Shown here: piece after piece, positions 43,733 through 53,337 of the stretch | How positions within the stretch are numbered: the stretch's first letter is position 1 | Layout of the letters: the number at the start of each line of letters is the position of its first letter | From: Parietichytrium sp. I65-24A | Taxonomy: Eukaryota; Sar; Bigyra; Thraustochytrida; Thraustochytriidae | Direction: 5' to 3' | NCBI GenBank assembly: GCA_012862575.1 | Contig: BLSF01000076.1 | Coordinates: 1-64,000, forward strand | DNA length: 64,000 nucleotides | Position numbers and translations under genes: made by a program | The notes under the pieces: generated by a model | The model's database searches: none | What the model saw: only the letters and a program-made list of their open reading frames with translations | Told to the model about the DNA's origin: nothing

Positions 43733-46447
43733 ATGGTCCTCGACGTGCGCAGCGTGGCTGTGTCCGCGCGTGTCTTGCGCGGTGTCCTCCCCCGCAGCAG
43801 CGCCGTGCGCTCCGGAGCGTCCTCGTCCTCGTCCTCCTCCTCGTCCAGCGTCTCTCTGCGGTCCGCGGGCGTCTTCTCCCACGAGCGCCAGCGTACGCGC
43901 GTACCCCCACACTGCGAGTCGCTGGCGGGCTCCGGGGACGGGCGCGCGCACGTCCTCGCGTCCGCGCCACTGGCCGTGCACACCCTGTCCGCGCCGTCCC
44001 ACAACAATAACAATAGCAACAACAAGAAGGGGTCCGCGCTGCTCCCTCTGTACGATGCGCTGTGGACGTCCCCGCAGGACGCGGCGTACGCGGGGCTGGC
44101 GGCGCTGCCGCGGAACGTTCTCGCAGTGTTCCTCCCCGGCGAGGAACCGTGCATCGCGGTGATGCGCGCGGACGGCGGCGCGTGCGAGGTTCTCCAGCTC
44201 CCGCGAGAACCCAAAGAGCTGTCGGGTTCCGGTTCCGGTTCCCAGGGGTCCGCGGGGTCCGGGATGTGGTCCGCGCTGTCGAGGATTCAAGGCAAGAAAC
44301 GCGGTCCGGGTTCAGGCGCGGGACAGAGGCGGCGCAGGATGCTGGACGCTCTGGCGCAGAACGGTGTTCTGATGGTGGACGACGGTGACCGCGGAGCGTT
44401 CGTGGACGTGATCAAAGTGGACGTGGACGTGGACTCGGACGCGGACGTGGAGGTGTCCTCGCAGCACGGTATGGTGAATCAACGAGTGGAACGCATCTTC
44501 GCGCCAAAGGGCACACGCATCGCGGGATTGCACCCGACGCAGCAGGACAAGTGGCTCGTCACGCTGGCCAAGGAACAGCTGTCGGAGACGGAAGTGGAAA
44601 TGGAGACGGAGATGGAGCCGCAGATGGCTTGGCTGACGCGGAGGCAAGACGGAAAGTACGAGCTGTCGATGGTGCACAAACGCAAGGTGGGCTTGGAAGA
44701 GGCGGTGCGGTCGGTGGAGGAGCTGGACGGTGTGGATGGCTTTGCCGATGCGATCCTGCGCGTTGTTGGCGAGGTGGACTCCAGCAAGTCCTTGCCCGTG
44801 CGCGGAGCGGCGCCGGAAGCGCTGCTGACACACTCTTTGACGCTGCTGCAAAAGCATGTGAAGAATCGCCTGGTCACCATTCCGGATGTGGAGTCTTCCA
44901 CCTCTGGCGCGCGCCAGGATCACAACATGTCGCTTAAACTCAGCCGCTACTTGCCGCTCTCCAACATGACAGTCTCCATCTTGTCGAATGACGAGACCGG
45001 GGAGTCGGAGATTCGTGTGGTGGACGAGACAAGCAAGACAGTGCAGTATATTCACCCTGTACGTCTCGTTGACCCGGAAGATGAGACTTTGGAGAAGGAT
45101 AAACGGAGCAGCGGGATCTACAAATGGGTGGATGTAGCAGAGGTTGAAAAGGGCGAGATTGCGACACTCCAGCGAAATGGAGCGCAAGGTGTGGTCAGAT
45201 TCTTCCAGATTGACGCCCAGGCACTTGCTCGCGACCTGGACGAGTGGAAGAAAATGCTCGGCGTGCGCACCGTGACGACCAAAGATGGCAAGGTCGTGGA
45301 TACGGCGTCACAGTTGCTCAATCTCCAAATACAGGGCGGCGATGGCGGCTTGTCCGCAAACCCGCCTCCTATTGACACTCCGAAACACGGAAAAGAGGAT
45401 CCAGATAATACCCCTCATGTCGGGGGAAACACCTGGGCAGGCGGTACCGGAGGAAGCAACACTGCTGGTCTCGGCGGGCGCGGTGGGCCTTATCGGTTGG
45501 ACAAGGGACATCCGGTGCATCAGGTGTCGGAGGCCGCCAAGGACATGGTCGACGAGAAGACGAAGCAAGCGGCTCGAGAGTTGAATCGCAAAGCTTTTGA
45601 GGAGCGACTCAAGGAAATTGAAATGACCGAAGACGAGCATGGAAAATACATGGGCTTTCTTTCCAGAGTAGAGCCCGAAATTAGCCAGCTTCGCGTGATC
45701 CTAGATGGCCTGGAATCACGGAAACAGGAGCGAACGTGGCTGAAGAATCAGTCGTTTGGGCATATCGATGATAGTAAACTTGTCGACGGTGTGACTGGAG
45801 AGCGGCTGATCTACAAGCGACGAGGATTCAAGGATCCCACCCCGCAAATGTTTTCTGAGAAGAAGAAGCGGCTTCGATTTGTCGTAGATTGTAGCGGGTC
45901 AATGTATCGCTTCAACAGCCAGGACGGCCGCTTGGAACGAGAGTGCGAGCTTGTGGTCATGCTTATGGAGGCGCTGGATGGGTTTGACTCCAGATTCGAG
46001 TACAGTATTGTTGGGCACAGTGGAGAGAGCGAGGAGATCGTCCTGGTGGATTACAACAATCCCCCCAAGACAAGGAAAGAGAGGCTTCAAGTCTGCCTGC
46101 ACATGATTGCGCACAGCCAGTTTTGCTGGAGCGGCGACATGACACTGGAGGCCACCGAGGCCGCAATAGCCAACGCCGCACAAGAGGAAAGTGATGAAGC
46201 ATTCGTCTTTGTGGTCTCTGACGCGAATCTTCGTCGATACGGCATTCCACCACGCGAACTGGGGAAGAGACTAGTTGCAAATGCTGATGTGAACGCTTAC
46301 GCAATTTTTATTGCCTCGTTCGGCGAGGAGGCCGAGCGGATCAAGAGAGAGCTTCCGCCTGGGCGAGGATTTGTGGTGTTGGACACTGCCGATTTGCCAA
46401 ACCTCTTCCGGGAAATCTTCATCACAAATGTGTTGCAAAGCTCATAA
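43733..46447 (+). CDS. VWA8: VWA8 carboxy-terminal half as a separate gene
   Basis: A 904-residue protein started at MVLDVRSVAVSARVL, the first ATG; the frame is open 14 codons further up only from a GTG. The last 350 residues match vertebrate VWA8 closely: GGNTWAGGTGG, TAGLGGRGGPYRLD, the linker LTGE/VTGERLIYKRRG, then the von Willebrand A domain with its metal site DCSGSMYRFN, followed by YSIVGHSGES, AHSQFCWSGDMTLE and VVSDANLRRYGI. The Walker-type AAA+ modules that make up the first half of full-length VWA8 (about 1900 residues) are missing, and nothing in the 1.1 kb upstream encodes them. The Arg/Ser/Val-rich first 45 residues look like a mitochondrial presequence, consistent with the known mitochondrial location of VWA8. 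The N-terminal 250 residues include long Ser, Asn and Asp/Val runs and high GC. It may partner with a separately encoded AAA+ subunit. Confidence 0.88.
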   Translation: MVLDVRSVAVSARVLRGVLPRSSAVRSGASSSSSSSSSSVSLRSAGVFSHERQRTRVPPHCESLAGSGDGRAHVLASAPLAVHTLSAPSHNNNNSNNKKGSALLPLYDALWTSPQDAAYAGLAALPRNVLAVFLPGEEPCIAVMRADGGACEVLQLPREPKELSGSGSGSQGSAGSGMWSALSRIQGKKRGPGSGAGQRRRRMLDALAQNGVLMVDDGDRGAFVDVIKVDVDVDSDADVEVSSQHGMVNQRVERIFAPKGTRIAGLHPTQQDKWLVTLAKEQLSETEVEMETEMEPQMAWLTRRQDGKYELSMVHKRKVGLEEAVRSVEELDGVDGFADAILRVVGEVDSSKSLPVRGAAPEALLTHSLTLLQKHVKNRLVTIPDVESSTSGARQDHNMSLKLSRYLPLSNMTVSILSNDETGESEIRVVDETSKTVQYIHPVRLVDPEDETLEKDKRSSGIYKWVDVAEVEKGEIATLQRNGAQGVVRFFQIDAQALARDLDEWKKMLGVRTVTTKDGKVVDTASQLLNLQIQGGDGGLSANPPPIDTPKHGKEDPDNTPHVGGNTWAGGTGGSNTAGLGGRGGPYRLDKGHPVHQVSEAAKDMVDEKTKQAARELNRKAFEERLKEIEMTEDEHGKYMGFLSRVEPEISQLRVILDGLESRKQERTWLKNQSFGHIDDSKLVDGVTGERLIYKRRGFKDPTPQMFSEKKKRLRFVVDCSGSMYRFNSQDGRLERECELVVMLMEALDGFDSRFEYSIVGHSGESEEIVLVDYNNPPKTRKERLQVCLHMIAHSQFCWSGDMTLEATEAAIANAAQEESDEAFVFVVSDANLRRYGIPPRELGKRLVANADVNAYAIFIASFGEEAERIKRELPPGRGFVVLDTADLPNLFREIFITNVLQSS

Positions 46448-46792
46448 ACAACACACAAGGAGAGAGAGTGGAATACGCCTAACTTCGACTGACCTTATGG
46501 AGCGAAGATGCAATTGCTAGGATTTGTGGAATTCACGTTGTCAATTATTAAATCTACCTGAAAGGCCATTGTTTTGTCCTTTCGTTTCCTAGCCATCGTT
46601 TTTCTCGTGGCTTTTGTCTTCATTCATCCTCTTGCTTCAAAATCGACATTCCTCATCGTATACTTTCCCGCACACGATCATGTTCATACAGCGGACGGGA
46701 GAAAGTTTGTTTTTGCTCAAAAATGTTTCGCTTTGGTGGGGCCATTTTATAAAGTACGAGCTAGGTGCAAATGTTATAATCCAGCTTTTAGG
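46448..46792. other. Intergenic between convergent genes
   Basis: A 345-base gap between the stop codons of VWA8 (+) and DMC1 (-). T-rich with no gene seen. Confidence 0.6.
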
Positions 46793-47994
46793 TTAATCCG
46801 AGTCTGCAACTCCGGCTTCAGAAATCACAAATCTGCCGTCCGCCTCGGGCATGGTGGGCGAATCAATAATCTTGGCAATACGCTCGTTCTCTCGGCCCTT
46901 GCGAAGCATGACGCGAGTGGTGCTCGCGTGTGAGAGCACATGTCCTCCGACCGCTTTCTTCGGGTCTGGCACAAAAGTTAGCCCACCGCTGGGGTCACTC
47001 ATCACCCTGTGTTTTGTAGATTCCGGTAACTATCGTAAGCACGCGATAAAGCTGGTGCCGTGATCGCACGAACGATCAATCAAAACCAAATCCACCCCGA
47101 TCCTAAAGACTTACAAATTGGTGTACATGACTGCAATGTTGTGTCGCTCTGCCACTTTTTTCAAAAGATTCAAATGCCTCCCCAACCTTTGTTGCCTTTC
47201 CGAAAGCTCTCCTCTGCCGGAGAAGTCGGACCTCCAGAGGTTCATGATGGAGTCAATGATGACAAGAGAGAAGGAAGTATCTTCCTCGGATATTTTTGCT
47301 TCCAGCAAAAAGGGAAGTTCTTCCTGTTGGTCAGTGGTGAACAACCTGGCACAGATGATGTTGTCAAGCACGGTGTCATACTCAACCCCAAAGCGGGAAC
47401 AGATCTGCTCGAGCCTGCCCGGCCTAAAAGACCCTTCCGTGTCAATATAGAACACCTTCCCAGGGTGAGTGGGGTGAAGTTGAGCAAGCACTGCCATGGT
47501 CATGCAAAGCTGCGATTTGCCCGTTCGAAACTCGCCGTAGATCTCTGTCAAAGAAGCTGACTCAATCCCACCGCCGAGAATTGCATCGAACTCTTTTGCG
47601 CCCGTTGAGATCTTGAACCGCGAACTCATTTCGGACCTCAAATCTGCGGCAGTCTTGAACTTGCCAGAGGCCCGATTGGAGACTTGCGCAGCGGCATTGA
47701 GCAAACTGGCGTATCGCGCTTCTGTAATTCCACGGATGTTCAAAATGTCCTTCTTGGTGGCCATTTGCAGCGCTTCCACAGAAAACACTCCCCCAAGTTT
47801 GAGCTTGCTAACGTCCGCAGCATTGATCCCATGATTTTGCAGCTCATCTTGAAGCAACTGTCAGCCTTCACAATTCCAATCGACTCCCCTCTCGCTTATC
47901 AGTCTCTCGCAAAACAGTCGAACTCGCACTCACCGATTTTATTCGCAAGCTGTGCAACATTCTCCACATTCTCCTCTTGTCCCAGGGCCTCCAT
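46793..47994 (-). CDS. DMC1: Meiotic recombinase DMC1 (RAD51 family)
   Basis: Three minus-strand exons (47994-47934, 47847-47115 and 47006-46793), with introns of 86 and 108 bases opening GTGAGT and GTAAGT, give 335 residues against 340 in human DMC1. The first acceptor is the second of two close AGs: only it keeps frame, and it yields IDELQNHGIN, the family wording. A helix-hairpin-helix region (LKLGGVFSVEALQMATKKDILNIRGI, read in two parts) precedes the core: GGGIESASLTEIYGEFRTGKSQL (Walker A GEFRTGKS, read in two parts), VFYIDTEGSFRPGRL, LVIIDSIMNLW (Walker B) and GGHVLSHASTTRVMLRKGR. DFSGRGELSERQQ is the DMC1 version; RAD51 has DYSGRGELSARQ. The protein forms filaments on single-stranded DNA and drives strand exchange between homologues in meiosis, so its presence argues for a sexual cycle. 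A RAD51 paralogue is the main alternative. Confidence 0.9.
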
Positions 47995-48026
47995 TTCGCC
48001 AAGTACACCAGATTTCCAGCACGTAG

Positions 48027-48064
48027 CTCCTTTCGCTCCTTTCGCTCCTTTCACTCCTTTCGCA
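48027..48064. repeat. TCCTTTCGC nonamer, 4 units
   Basis: Four units, one with an A for G change, lie about 35 bases upstream of the DMC1 start codon (on the minus strand), inside its leader. Confidence 0.9.
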
Positions 48065-48091
48065 ATTTCGCTCGTACGCGCAGTGTGCTCT

Positions 48092-48149
48092 TTCTTCTTC
48101 TTCTTCTTCTTCTTCTTCTTCTTCTTCTTCTTCTTCTTCTTCTTCTTCT
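48092..48149. repeat. (TTC)19 microsatellite
   Basis: An uninterrupted trinucleotide tract of about 58 bases, roughly 100 bases upstream of DMC1. It reads GAA on the DMC1 sense strand. It creates a false poly-Glu/poly-Leu frame. Confidence 0.95.
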
Positions 48150-48959
48150 CTTTGCGCTCGGTGCTCAGCTGATTGAGTTCTGCCGCGATGTTTTTGGCGC
48201 CTTGAGCACAGCTGCTTCACTCCATTGGCACTCTATGCGGTTCTTTCGGGTTCTTGAAAAGGTCCTGGTGCGTGAATAGCATTCGCTCGCCCGGTTCTTT
48301 CCTCACACGAACAGTTAACCATCAGAGAAACTTATTCCCTTTTCTCTGTCGATGAGAGGACTTGAAATTTCTAATTCGTCGTTACTAAATAGAAAATGGT
48401 AAAAGAACCCACCCATTCATCTCTCTCTCTCTCTTTCTTTCTTTCTCTCTTTCCCGATTGTTTAAATTCATTATCTCACTCTTTCAGCCTGGTTCGGAGA
48501 ACTTCTGGTTCCCTCCTTTCTTTCTCGGTTCTTTTTTCGTGAACATTTCAGTGTCTCCTGTTGAGAGGAGCAAGGTTATTGTATTCATTATCCACCACTA
48601 TTAGAGCAAGTGTGAGAACTCGTGAGAACCCGTCCTCCAGCCGGTTCCGGTTGGTTCTTGTTGGTTCCTGTTGGTAGCGGTAGTGTAGTACAAGAGAATG
48701 GATGCTTCGTAAGAGGAGGAGGAAAAACGAGAAAAAGGAGAGATGGTATGCGACAAAGACTTATTTGCTCGTTTTTATTAAAAGAGAAGAGGCGGTCTCA
48801 TTTCCATGGTCAGATATGTGATGCAAATGGAGCGCCTCGGCGTCATCTCCATCCATCGCTCCATGCGGTCAGGCGCGCGGAAGGATGGCGTGAACTTTTG
48901 TAGAGTGTGGGTAATGAATTGAATGAGTGAATGGGACAAGTGTGGGGCAGTCAGGGATT

Positions 48960-49805
48960 CTAGCGGTATGGCGCCTCCGCGGCAAGGTTGGCAGCGATCG
49001 CAGGCTCCCACCGGTCGCCGTTTGCGAGCAGCTTTTCTTTGTCGTAAATGAGCTCCTCGTGGGTTTCAGTGGCAAACTCGAAGTTTGGGCCCTCGACGAT
49101 TGCGTCCACAGGGCACGCCTCCTGGCAAAACCCGCAGTAGATGCACTTGGTCATGTCGATGTCGTAGCGAGTCGTGCGGCGGGAGCCGTCTGGGCGAGCC
49201 TCGGCATCAATAGTGATTGCCTGTGCAGGGCAGATTGCTTCGCACAATTTGCACGCAATGCACCTCTCCTCTCCGGATGGATACCCTAATTCAACCAGGA
49301 CAACGGTCTGTGTCAGTCTATGACGCCTCTCACCAACGAATGAGCGACAACAACGCGCCAAACAACTAAACTACTTCAACTTACTACGCAGAGCATGCTC
49401 GCCACGGAAACCTGTCATTTTTCAAGTCATCCCATAAGCACAAGCACAAGCCATAAACAAATCGTCAGCAACTTCGCCCCAGCCCAGCCCAGCCGCGCGG
49501 TCCTTGCACCATTCGCCGCACTTACGCGAGGACAAAGCGCCCTTTTCATACGGATAGTTGATGGTCACCTTCTCCAAAAAGAAATTCTCCGTGCAGATCA
49601 TGAGACCTCTGTAGATCTCCGTCATGAAGAGAACGTTTCCGGCGCGGTCAATGATATCCGTCCACGACGTCTGCGGGTCAGGTTCTTCCTCTCCCTTGCG
49701 CACTGGCCCACTGCTCAGCGCGCGAGACAAGCCCATTGTGCGCGCATTTCCACTTCCTACGCGTGCGCCGCGAATCGCGCTCGTCCGAATCGCTCTGGCC
49801 AACAT
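48960..49805 (-). CDS. NDUFS8: Mitochondrial complex I subunit NDUFS8 (TYKY, 23 kDa)
   Basis: Three minus-strand exons (49805-49526, 49411-49385 and 49285-48960), with introns of 114 and 99 bases both opening GTAAGT, give 210 residues, as in human. The middle exon is only 27 bases and encodes most of RFRGEHALR, which joins YEKGALSS to RYPSGEERC exactly as in the family. Residues 1-32 ([17 protein letters not shown] and on) form an Arg/Ser/Ala-rich mitochondrial presequence. Two 4Fe-4S ferredoxin clusters follow, [12 protein letters not shown] and [12 protein letters not shown], with [13 protein letters not shown] between them. The protein carries clusters N6a and N6b in the peripheral arm of NADH:ubiquinone oxidoreductase and passes electrons to N2. 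It is nuclear-encoded here, so the window is not organellar. Confidence 0.95.
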
Positions 49806-50364
49806 GTTTTTTCTCTCTATTCCGCTATCGCTCTCTCTCTACCGCCCAGCTAAGAAGAATTATTGAAAATGCACGTGTCCCCGCGTACACTTTCGCGGCG
49901 TTCTTTCACTCCTTATTCTCCTTACAACGAGTTGGTGGCTGGGCGTAGAAGCCGTGGTAGAGTAACGATTACCGAAGTTGCTAGGCCGTGCTAAGACGAC
50001 GAGGTTTGGAAGTTCTTATGAGTGATGTAATCATTGGCTTGTTAGTGGCACAGGTATATGGGTGGTAAGAGGGCAGGGCACGGTGGCTACAGCATGCGAG
50101 GCGGCAACCTAACCTGCGGTTAGGGTGTGACGAACAGCAGTTATTCGCCGAGTATTTGCCTAGAGTAATGTGACATTGACGAGCGTGGGTGACCTCCATA
50201 CAACAGCGGAACCCGGATGGGTCGGCGTTGACGCGGTTCGCGTATGCGAAGCTGCAGCAAACAAACAAACAAACAAACAAAGGAAAGAAAAGAAAAGAAG
50301 ATCAAAGATGGTCGGCGGAATAGTGAAAAATTGATTCTAATTTTCGAGCAGTCGGAGCAGCAAT
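49806..50364. other. Intergenic, NDUFS8 upstream and eIF5B 3' flank
   Basis: No gene seen. TCTCTCTC words lie just before the NDUFS8 start, and an AAAC tetramer run (about 50258-50281) sits some 80 bases after the eIF5B stop on its strand. Confidence 0.6.
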
Positions 50365-53337
50365 TTAAACGATATCAAAAACAGACTTGAGCTTGATCAC
50401 AAGCTGCCAGTCAGACTTCTGCAGGTCGTCTTTGAAGTTCTCCTTGAGCAAATCAATGCTTTTGCGGGAAAGCTTGGAGTACAAAAGATTGTTTTCGTCA
50501 AAGTGGCGTCCGTATGTGATGTAGGACTGCGATGCGTTTCCTTGAATCTTGACGCACACTGCAGTGCCACGCTTGCTGGTCTCCTGCGAAGTGTTGTCCT
50601 TCTCTATGGATACGACCCTTCCAAGCTCAAGCATTTTCATCTGGCCTGGGTTTTCTTCATCAGGCACCAACTTGTCCGGAAGCACAATTGGAGTTCCAAC
50701 CTTGCAGATGCCATCAACAACTTCCACTCCAAACACAAGAGGATTCTTCTTCATGAAGACATTCTCGGGAAGAATTTTGAGGATGCAAGGGAAGACAGCC
50801 TCAGCCTGAATCTCGGCCTTGCGCTCTTCGCGAATGTCTTTGAGGTACTGTGTAAAGTGATCGAACAAGTGGTAAATAATCTCTGCGGTGAAGATTTTGA
50901 CTCCCAAATCGTCTGCTGCATCCTGCGCCTCCTTGGTGACCTTCACATCAAAAGCAAGAATACAGGCGTATTCCTTTTGATGCTCAAGCATGATCGATGC
51001 GCGGCTTACATCACGCTTGTGGACAGGGCCAATCGCAACGCTCGCCACTGGAATGTTCGATGTGCGAAGAAATTCCATCAGGGCCTCGAGAGAACCGAGG
51101 GTGGACGCCTGAACGCAGACTCCGCGACCAGTTACAGACACATTCTCCATGACCTCTGCAACGTCCTCCATGACAGCATCCCGAAGCTCGTCTTCGTTGT
51201 CCTGATCGGTGAGCAGCATGAGCTGCGTTCCAGCAATTGCGTCTTCCAAGTTCTGTGCTGCAATCTTGACTCCAATGGCGGCCTTCAGCTCCTCATGATG
51301 AACAAACTCCCCCTTTACGCGCATCTCTTTGAGCGGCTGGGGGGTTAAAAGAGCTCTGATCTGCGTAACTATAGGCCCATTCATACCGGCCACCACGATT
51401 GTGTCACCGCGGTGTAGCTTACCGTTGATGAGCAGCACATCGATGGTTGTACCGATCCCGTCGATCTTTTTAACATCCAACACAACACCCTCGGTTTCCT
51501 CCGAAAACATGAGTCGCTCGACCATCATGCGCTGCGTGAGCTGGACCAGAAGCAAGAGCAGGTCTGGAATACCCTCCCCGGTGTGCGCCGAGGTTGGGAC
51601 TAGGGATACCACGCGGCGGTAGTCATTGTTGTCATAGTACAACTGAGCGTTGAAACTTTGCTCGTTGAGCTGGCCTATGACTTGCTTGGTCCTCATCTCA
51701 AACTCGGAAATTACGTTCTCATCCTGCTGTTTAAGTGTCTCCCTGATCGGAGCGCCCTCCACTGGCTTCCAGCCGTAGAGCCTGTCGACTTTGTTGAGCG
51801 CCACGATAAACGGTGTCTTCTTTGCGCGCAGCAAGTTGAGGGACTCGATGGTTTGCTGCTCCAACCCGTGCATGATGTCAATGACGAGGACAGCAATGTC
51901 TGCTGTGCTGGAACCTCTCTTGCGAAGGTTTGCAAAACTTTCGTGCCCAGGGGTGTCGATCACCAACAGGCCAGGCACCTTGTACTCCAGAGCGAGCTCC
52001 TTGTTGAGCTTGTCCGTCGTCTTTTTGATCGCGTCCATGGGAAAGTAGGTAGCACCGATCTGCTGCGTAATACCACCGGCCTCACCTTCTTGCACGTTGG
52101 TGCGGCGAATTTTATCCAACAGCTTTGTCTTTCCGGTATCGACGTGTCCCATCACCACGCAGATCGGAGAGCGGAGCTCGTCCTTGCTACGGTTTTTCAG
52201 GGCCTCGCGCATGCGCTCTTCCCTCTTTTCTCTGGCGCGCTCAATCTCCGCCTCCTTCTCGGCCCTCATCTGGCGCACTCGCGCGGCGCCAGTCATATGA
52301 CCGCCGTCGTCGCTGTCGTCATCGTCATCATCCTCGTCGTCATCGCTCTCATCGTGGCGAGTGGTGCGCACGGCCGTGCGCTTAGCCTTCTTCTTGGCTT
52401 TCTTGCCCTTCTTCTTTCCGCCAGCAGGTTTGTCCGCGTTCGCGGGCGTGGCCGGCGGCTGCGGCGACTTGAGAAAGTCCTCCTCCGCCACCACCTCCTC
52501 GTCGTCCGACTCTGGCGCGTGAATCTGGTCCAGTGCTGCGTCCCACTCGTCTTCGCTCGCGTCCCAGGAGGCCACCACCGGTTCCGGTGCCGGTGCCGTT
52601 TCCTCCTCCTCCGCGTCGTCGTCCCAGGACGCGCCCGCAGCCTCCGCTGCCTCCTCGGCCGGCTTGCTCTCCTCCTTCACCGCTGCTGCCTCCGGCGCCG
52701 CGGGCGGCTGCTCCTCGGCCTTGTCCGCAGTAGCCGCGTCCTCGGTCTGCTCTTCCTGCTTCTTCTTGGGCTTGCGCTTGGAGGCGTAGACAGGCGCCTT
52801 GGCCGCCGTTCCGCCCACCACATTGCCGTCGTCGTCGACCTGGACGAGCCCCTGCGCGATGAGCTTCTCCCTCGCGGCGCGCGCCTTGGCCTCGCGCGCC
52901 TTCTCCGCCTTGGTCACCGCCTTGCCCTCCGCCCTGGCCCTCTCCTTCTTCTCCTTCTCCTTCTGCTTCTTACGCTCCTTGCGCTCCTTCTCCTGCCGCT
53001 CCTTCTCCACGCGAGCCAACTCCTCAGCCTCCTCCTTGCGACGCTGCTCCTCCTCAGCCGCGGCCTGACGCTCGCGCTCCTCCTTCTCGCGCTGGAGACG
53101 CTCCAGCGCCAGCCGCGCCGCGCCGGAAACCTTCTTCGGCTTGTCCTTTTCCTTTTCCTTTTCTTTTTCCTTGTCGCCAGCAGCAGCGGGCGCACCCTCC
53201 GCCGCGGCCGCGGCCTTCTTCTTCGCCTTCTTCTTCTTCTTCGCGCCGCCAGAACCGCCGCCGCCGCCGCCTGCGTCGCCTAGCTGCTCCGCTAGAAAGG
53301 CCGCTGCGGCCGCGGCCGCGTCCTCCTCCGCGGACAT
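50365..53337 (-). CDS. EIF5B: Translation initiation factor eIF5B
   Basis: A 990-residue GTPase in one exon, started at MSAEEDAAAAAA. It catalyses joining of the large ribosomal subunit at the start codon in the cytosol and is the orthologue of bacterial IF2. The first 380 residues are low-complexity, with Ala runs, Lys/Glu-rich helices (KERKERKKQKEKEKK) and acidic Asp/Ser stretches, as in other eIF5B proteins. The G domain begins near residue 393 with GHVDTGKTKLLDKIR (G1), followed by GGITQQIGATYF (G2), DTPGHESFANLRKRG (G3) and NKVDRLYGW (G4). Domains II to IV follow: EGVVLDVKKIDGIGTTIDVLL, then EYACILAFDVKVT, and a C-terminal end SIDLLKENFKDDLQKSDW, which contacts eIF1A. The GTPase motifs are complete. 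The third-position GC richness of the first third is higher than elsewhere in the window. Confidence 0.97.
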   Translation of the reverse strand: MSAEEDAAAAAAAFLAEQLGDAGGGGGGSGGAKKKKKAKKKAAAAAEGAPAAAGDKEKEKEKEKDKPKKVSGAARLALERLQREKEERERQAAAEEEQRRKEEAEELARVEKERQEKERKERKKQKEKEKKERARAEGKAVTKAEKAREAKARAAREKLIAQGLVQVDDDGNVVGGTAAKAPVYASKRKPKKKQEEQTEDAATADKAEEQPPAAPEAAAVKEESKPAEEAAEAAGASWDDDAEEEETAPAPEPVVASWDASEDEWDAALDQIHAPESDDEEVVAEEDFLKSPQPPATPANADKPAGGKKKGKKAKKKAKRTAVRTTRHDESDDDEDDDDDDSDDGGHMTGAARVRQMRAEKEAEIERAREKREERMREALKNRSKDELRSPICVVMGHVDTGKTKLLDKIRRTNVQEGEAGGITQQIGATYFPMDAIKKTTDKLNKELALEYKVPGLLVIDTPGHESFANLRKRGSSTADIAVLVIDIMHGLEQQTIESLNLLRAKKTPFIVALNKVDRLYGWKPVEGAPIRETLKQQDENVISEFEMRTKQVIGQLNEQSFNAQLYYDNNDYRRVVSLVPTSAHTGEGIPDLLLLLVQLTQRMMVERLMFSEETEGVVLDVKKIDGIGTTIDVLLINGKLHRGDTIVVAGMNGPIVTQIRALLTPQPLKEMRVKGEFVHHEELKAAIGVKIAAQNLEDAIAGTQLMLLTDQDNEDELRDAVMEDVAEVMENVSVTGRGVCVQASTLGSLEALMEFLRTSNIPVASVAIGPVHKRDVSRASIMLEHQKEYACILAFDVKVTKEAQDAADDLGVKIFTAEIIYHLFDHFTQYLKDIREERKAEIQAEAVFPCILKILPENVFMKKNPLVFGVEVVDGICKVGTPIVLPDKLVPDEENPGQMKMLELGRVVSIEKDNTSQETSKRGTAVCVKIQGNASQSYITYGRHFDENNLLYSKLSRKSIDLLKENFKDDLQKSDWQLVIKLKSVFDIV

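Larger units (their letters stand above)
47995..48959. other. Intergenic, DMC1 upstream and NDUFS8 3' flank
   Basis: No gene seen. Two repeats close to DMC1 are listed separately. A TC/TTTC tract lies at about 48420-48455, and GGTTCC-type words repeat around 48628-48680. Confidence 0.55.

Noticed and set aside
43445-44290. 281-codon minus-strand frame
   Set aside because: Arg-rich antisense shadow of the GC-rich VWA8 start.
46793-47994. RAD51 rather than DMC1
   Set aside because: DFSGRGELSERQQ and the overall length favour DMC1; RAD51 has DYSGRGELSARQ. A phylogeny would settle it.
51658-53283. 541-codon plus-strand frame
   Set aside because: Leu/Arg-rich antisense shadow of eIF5B; the sense frame is a complete, conserved gene.
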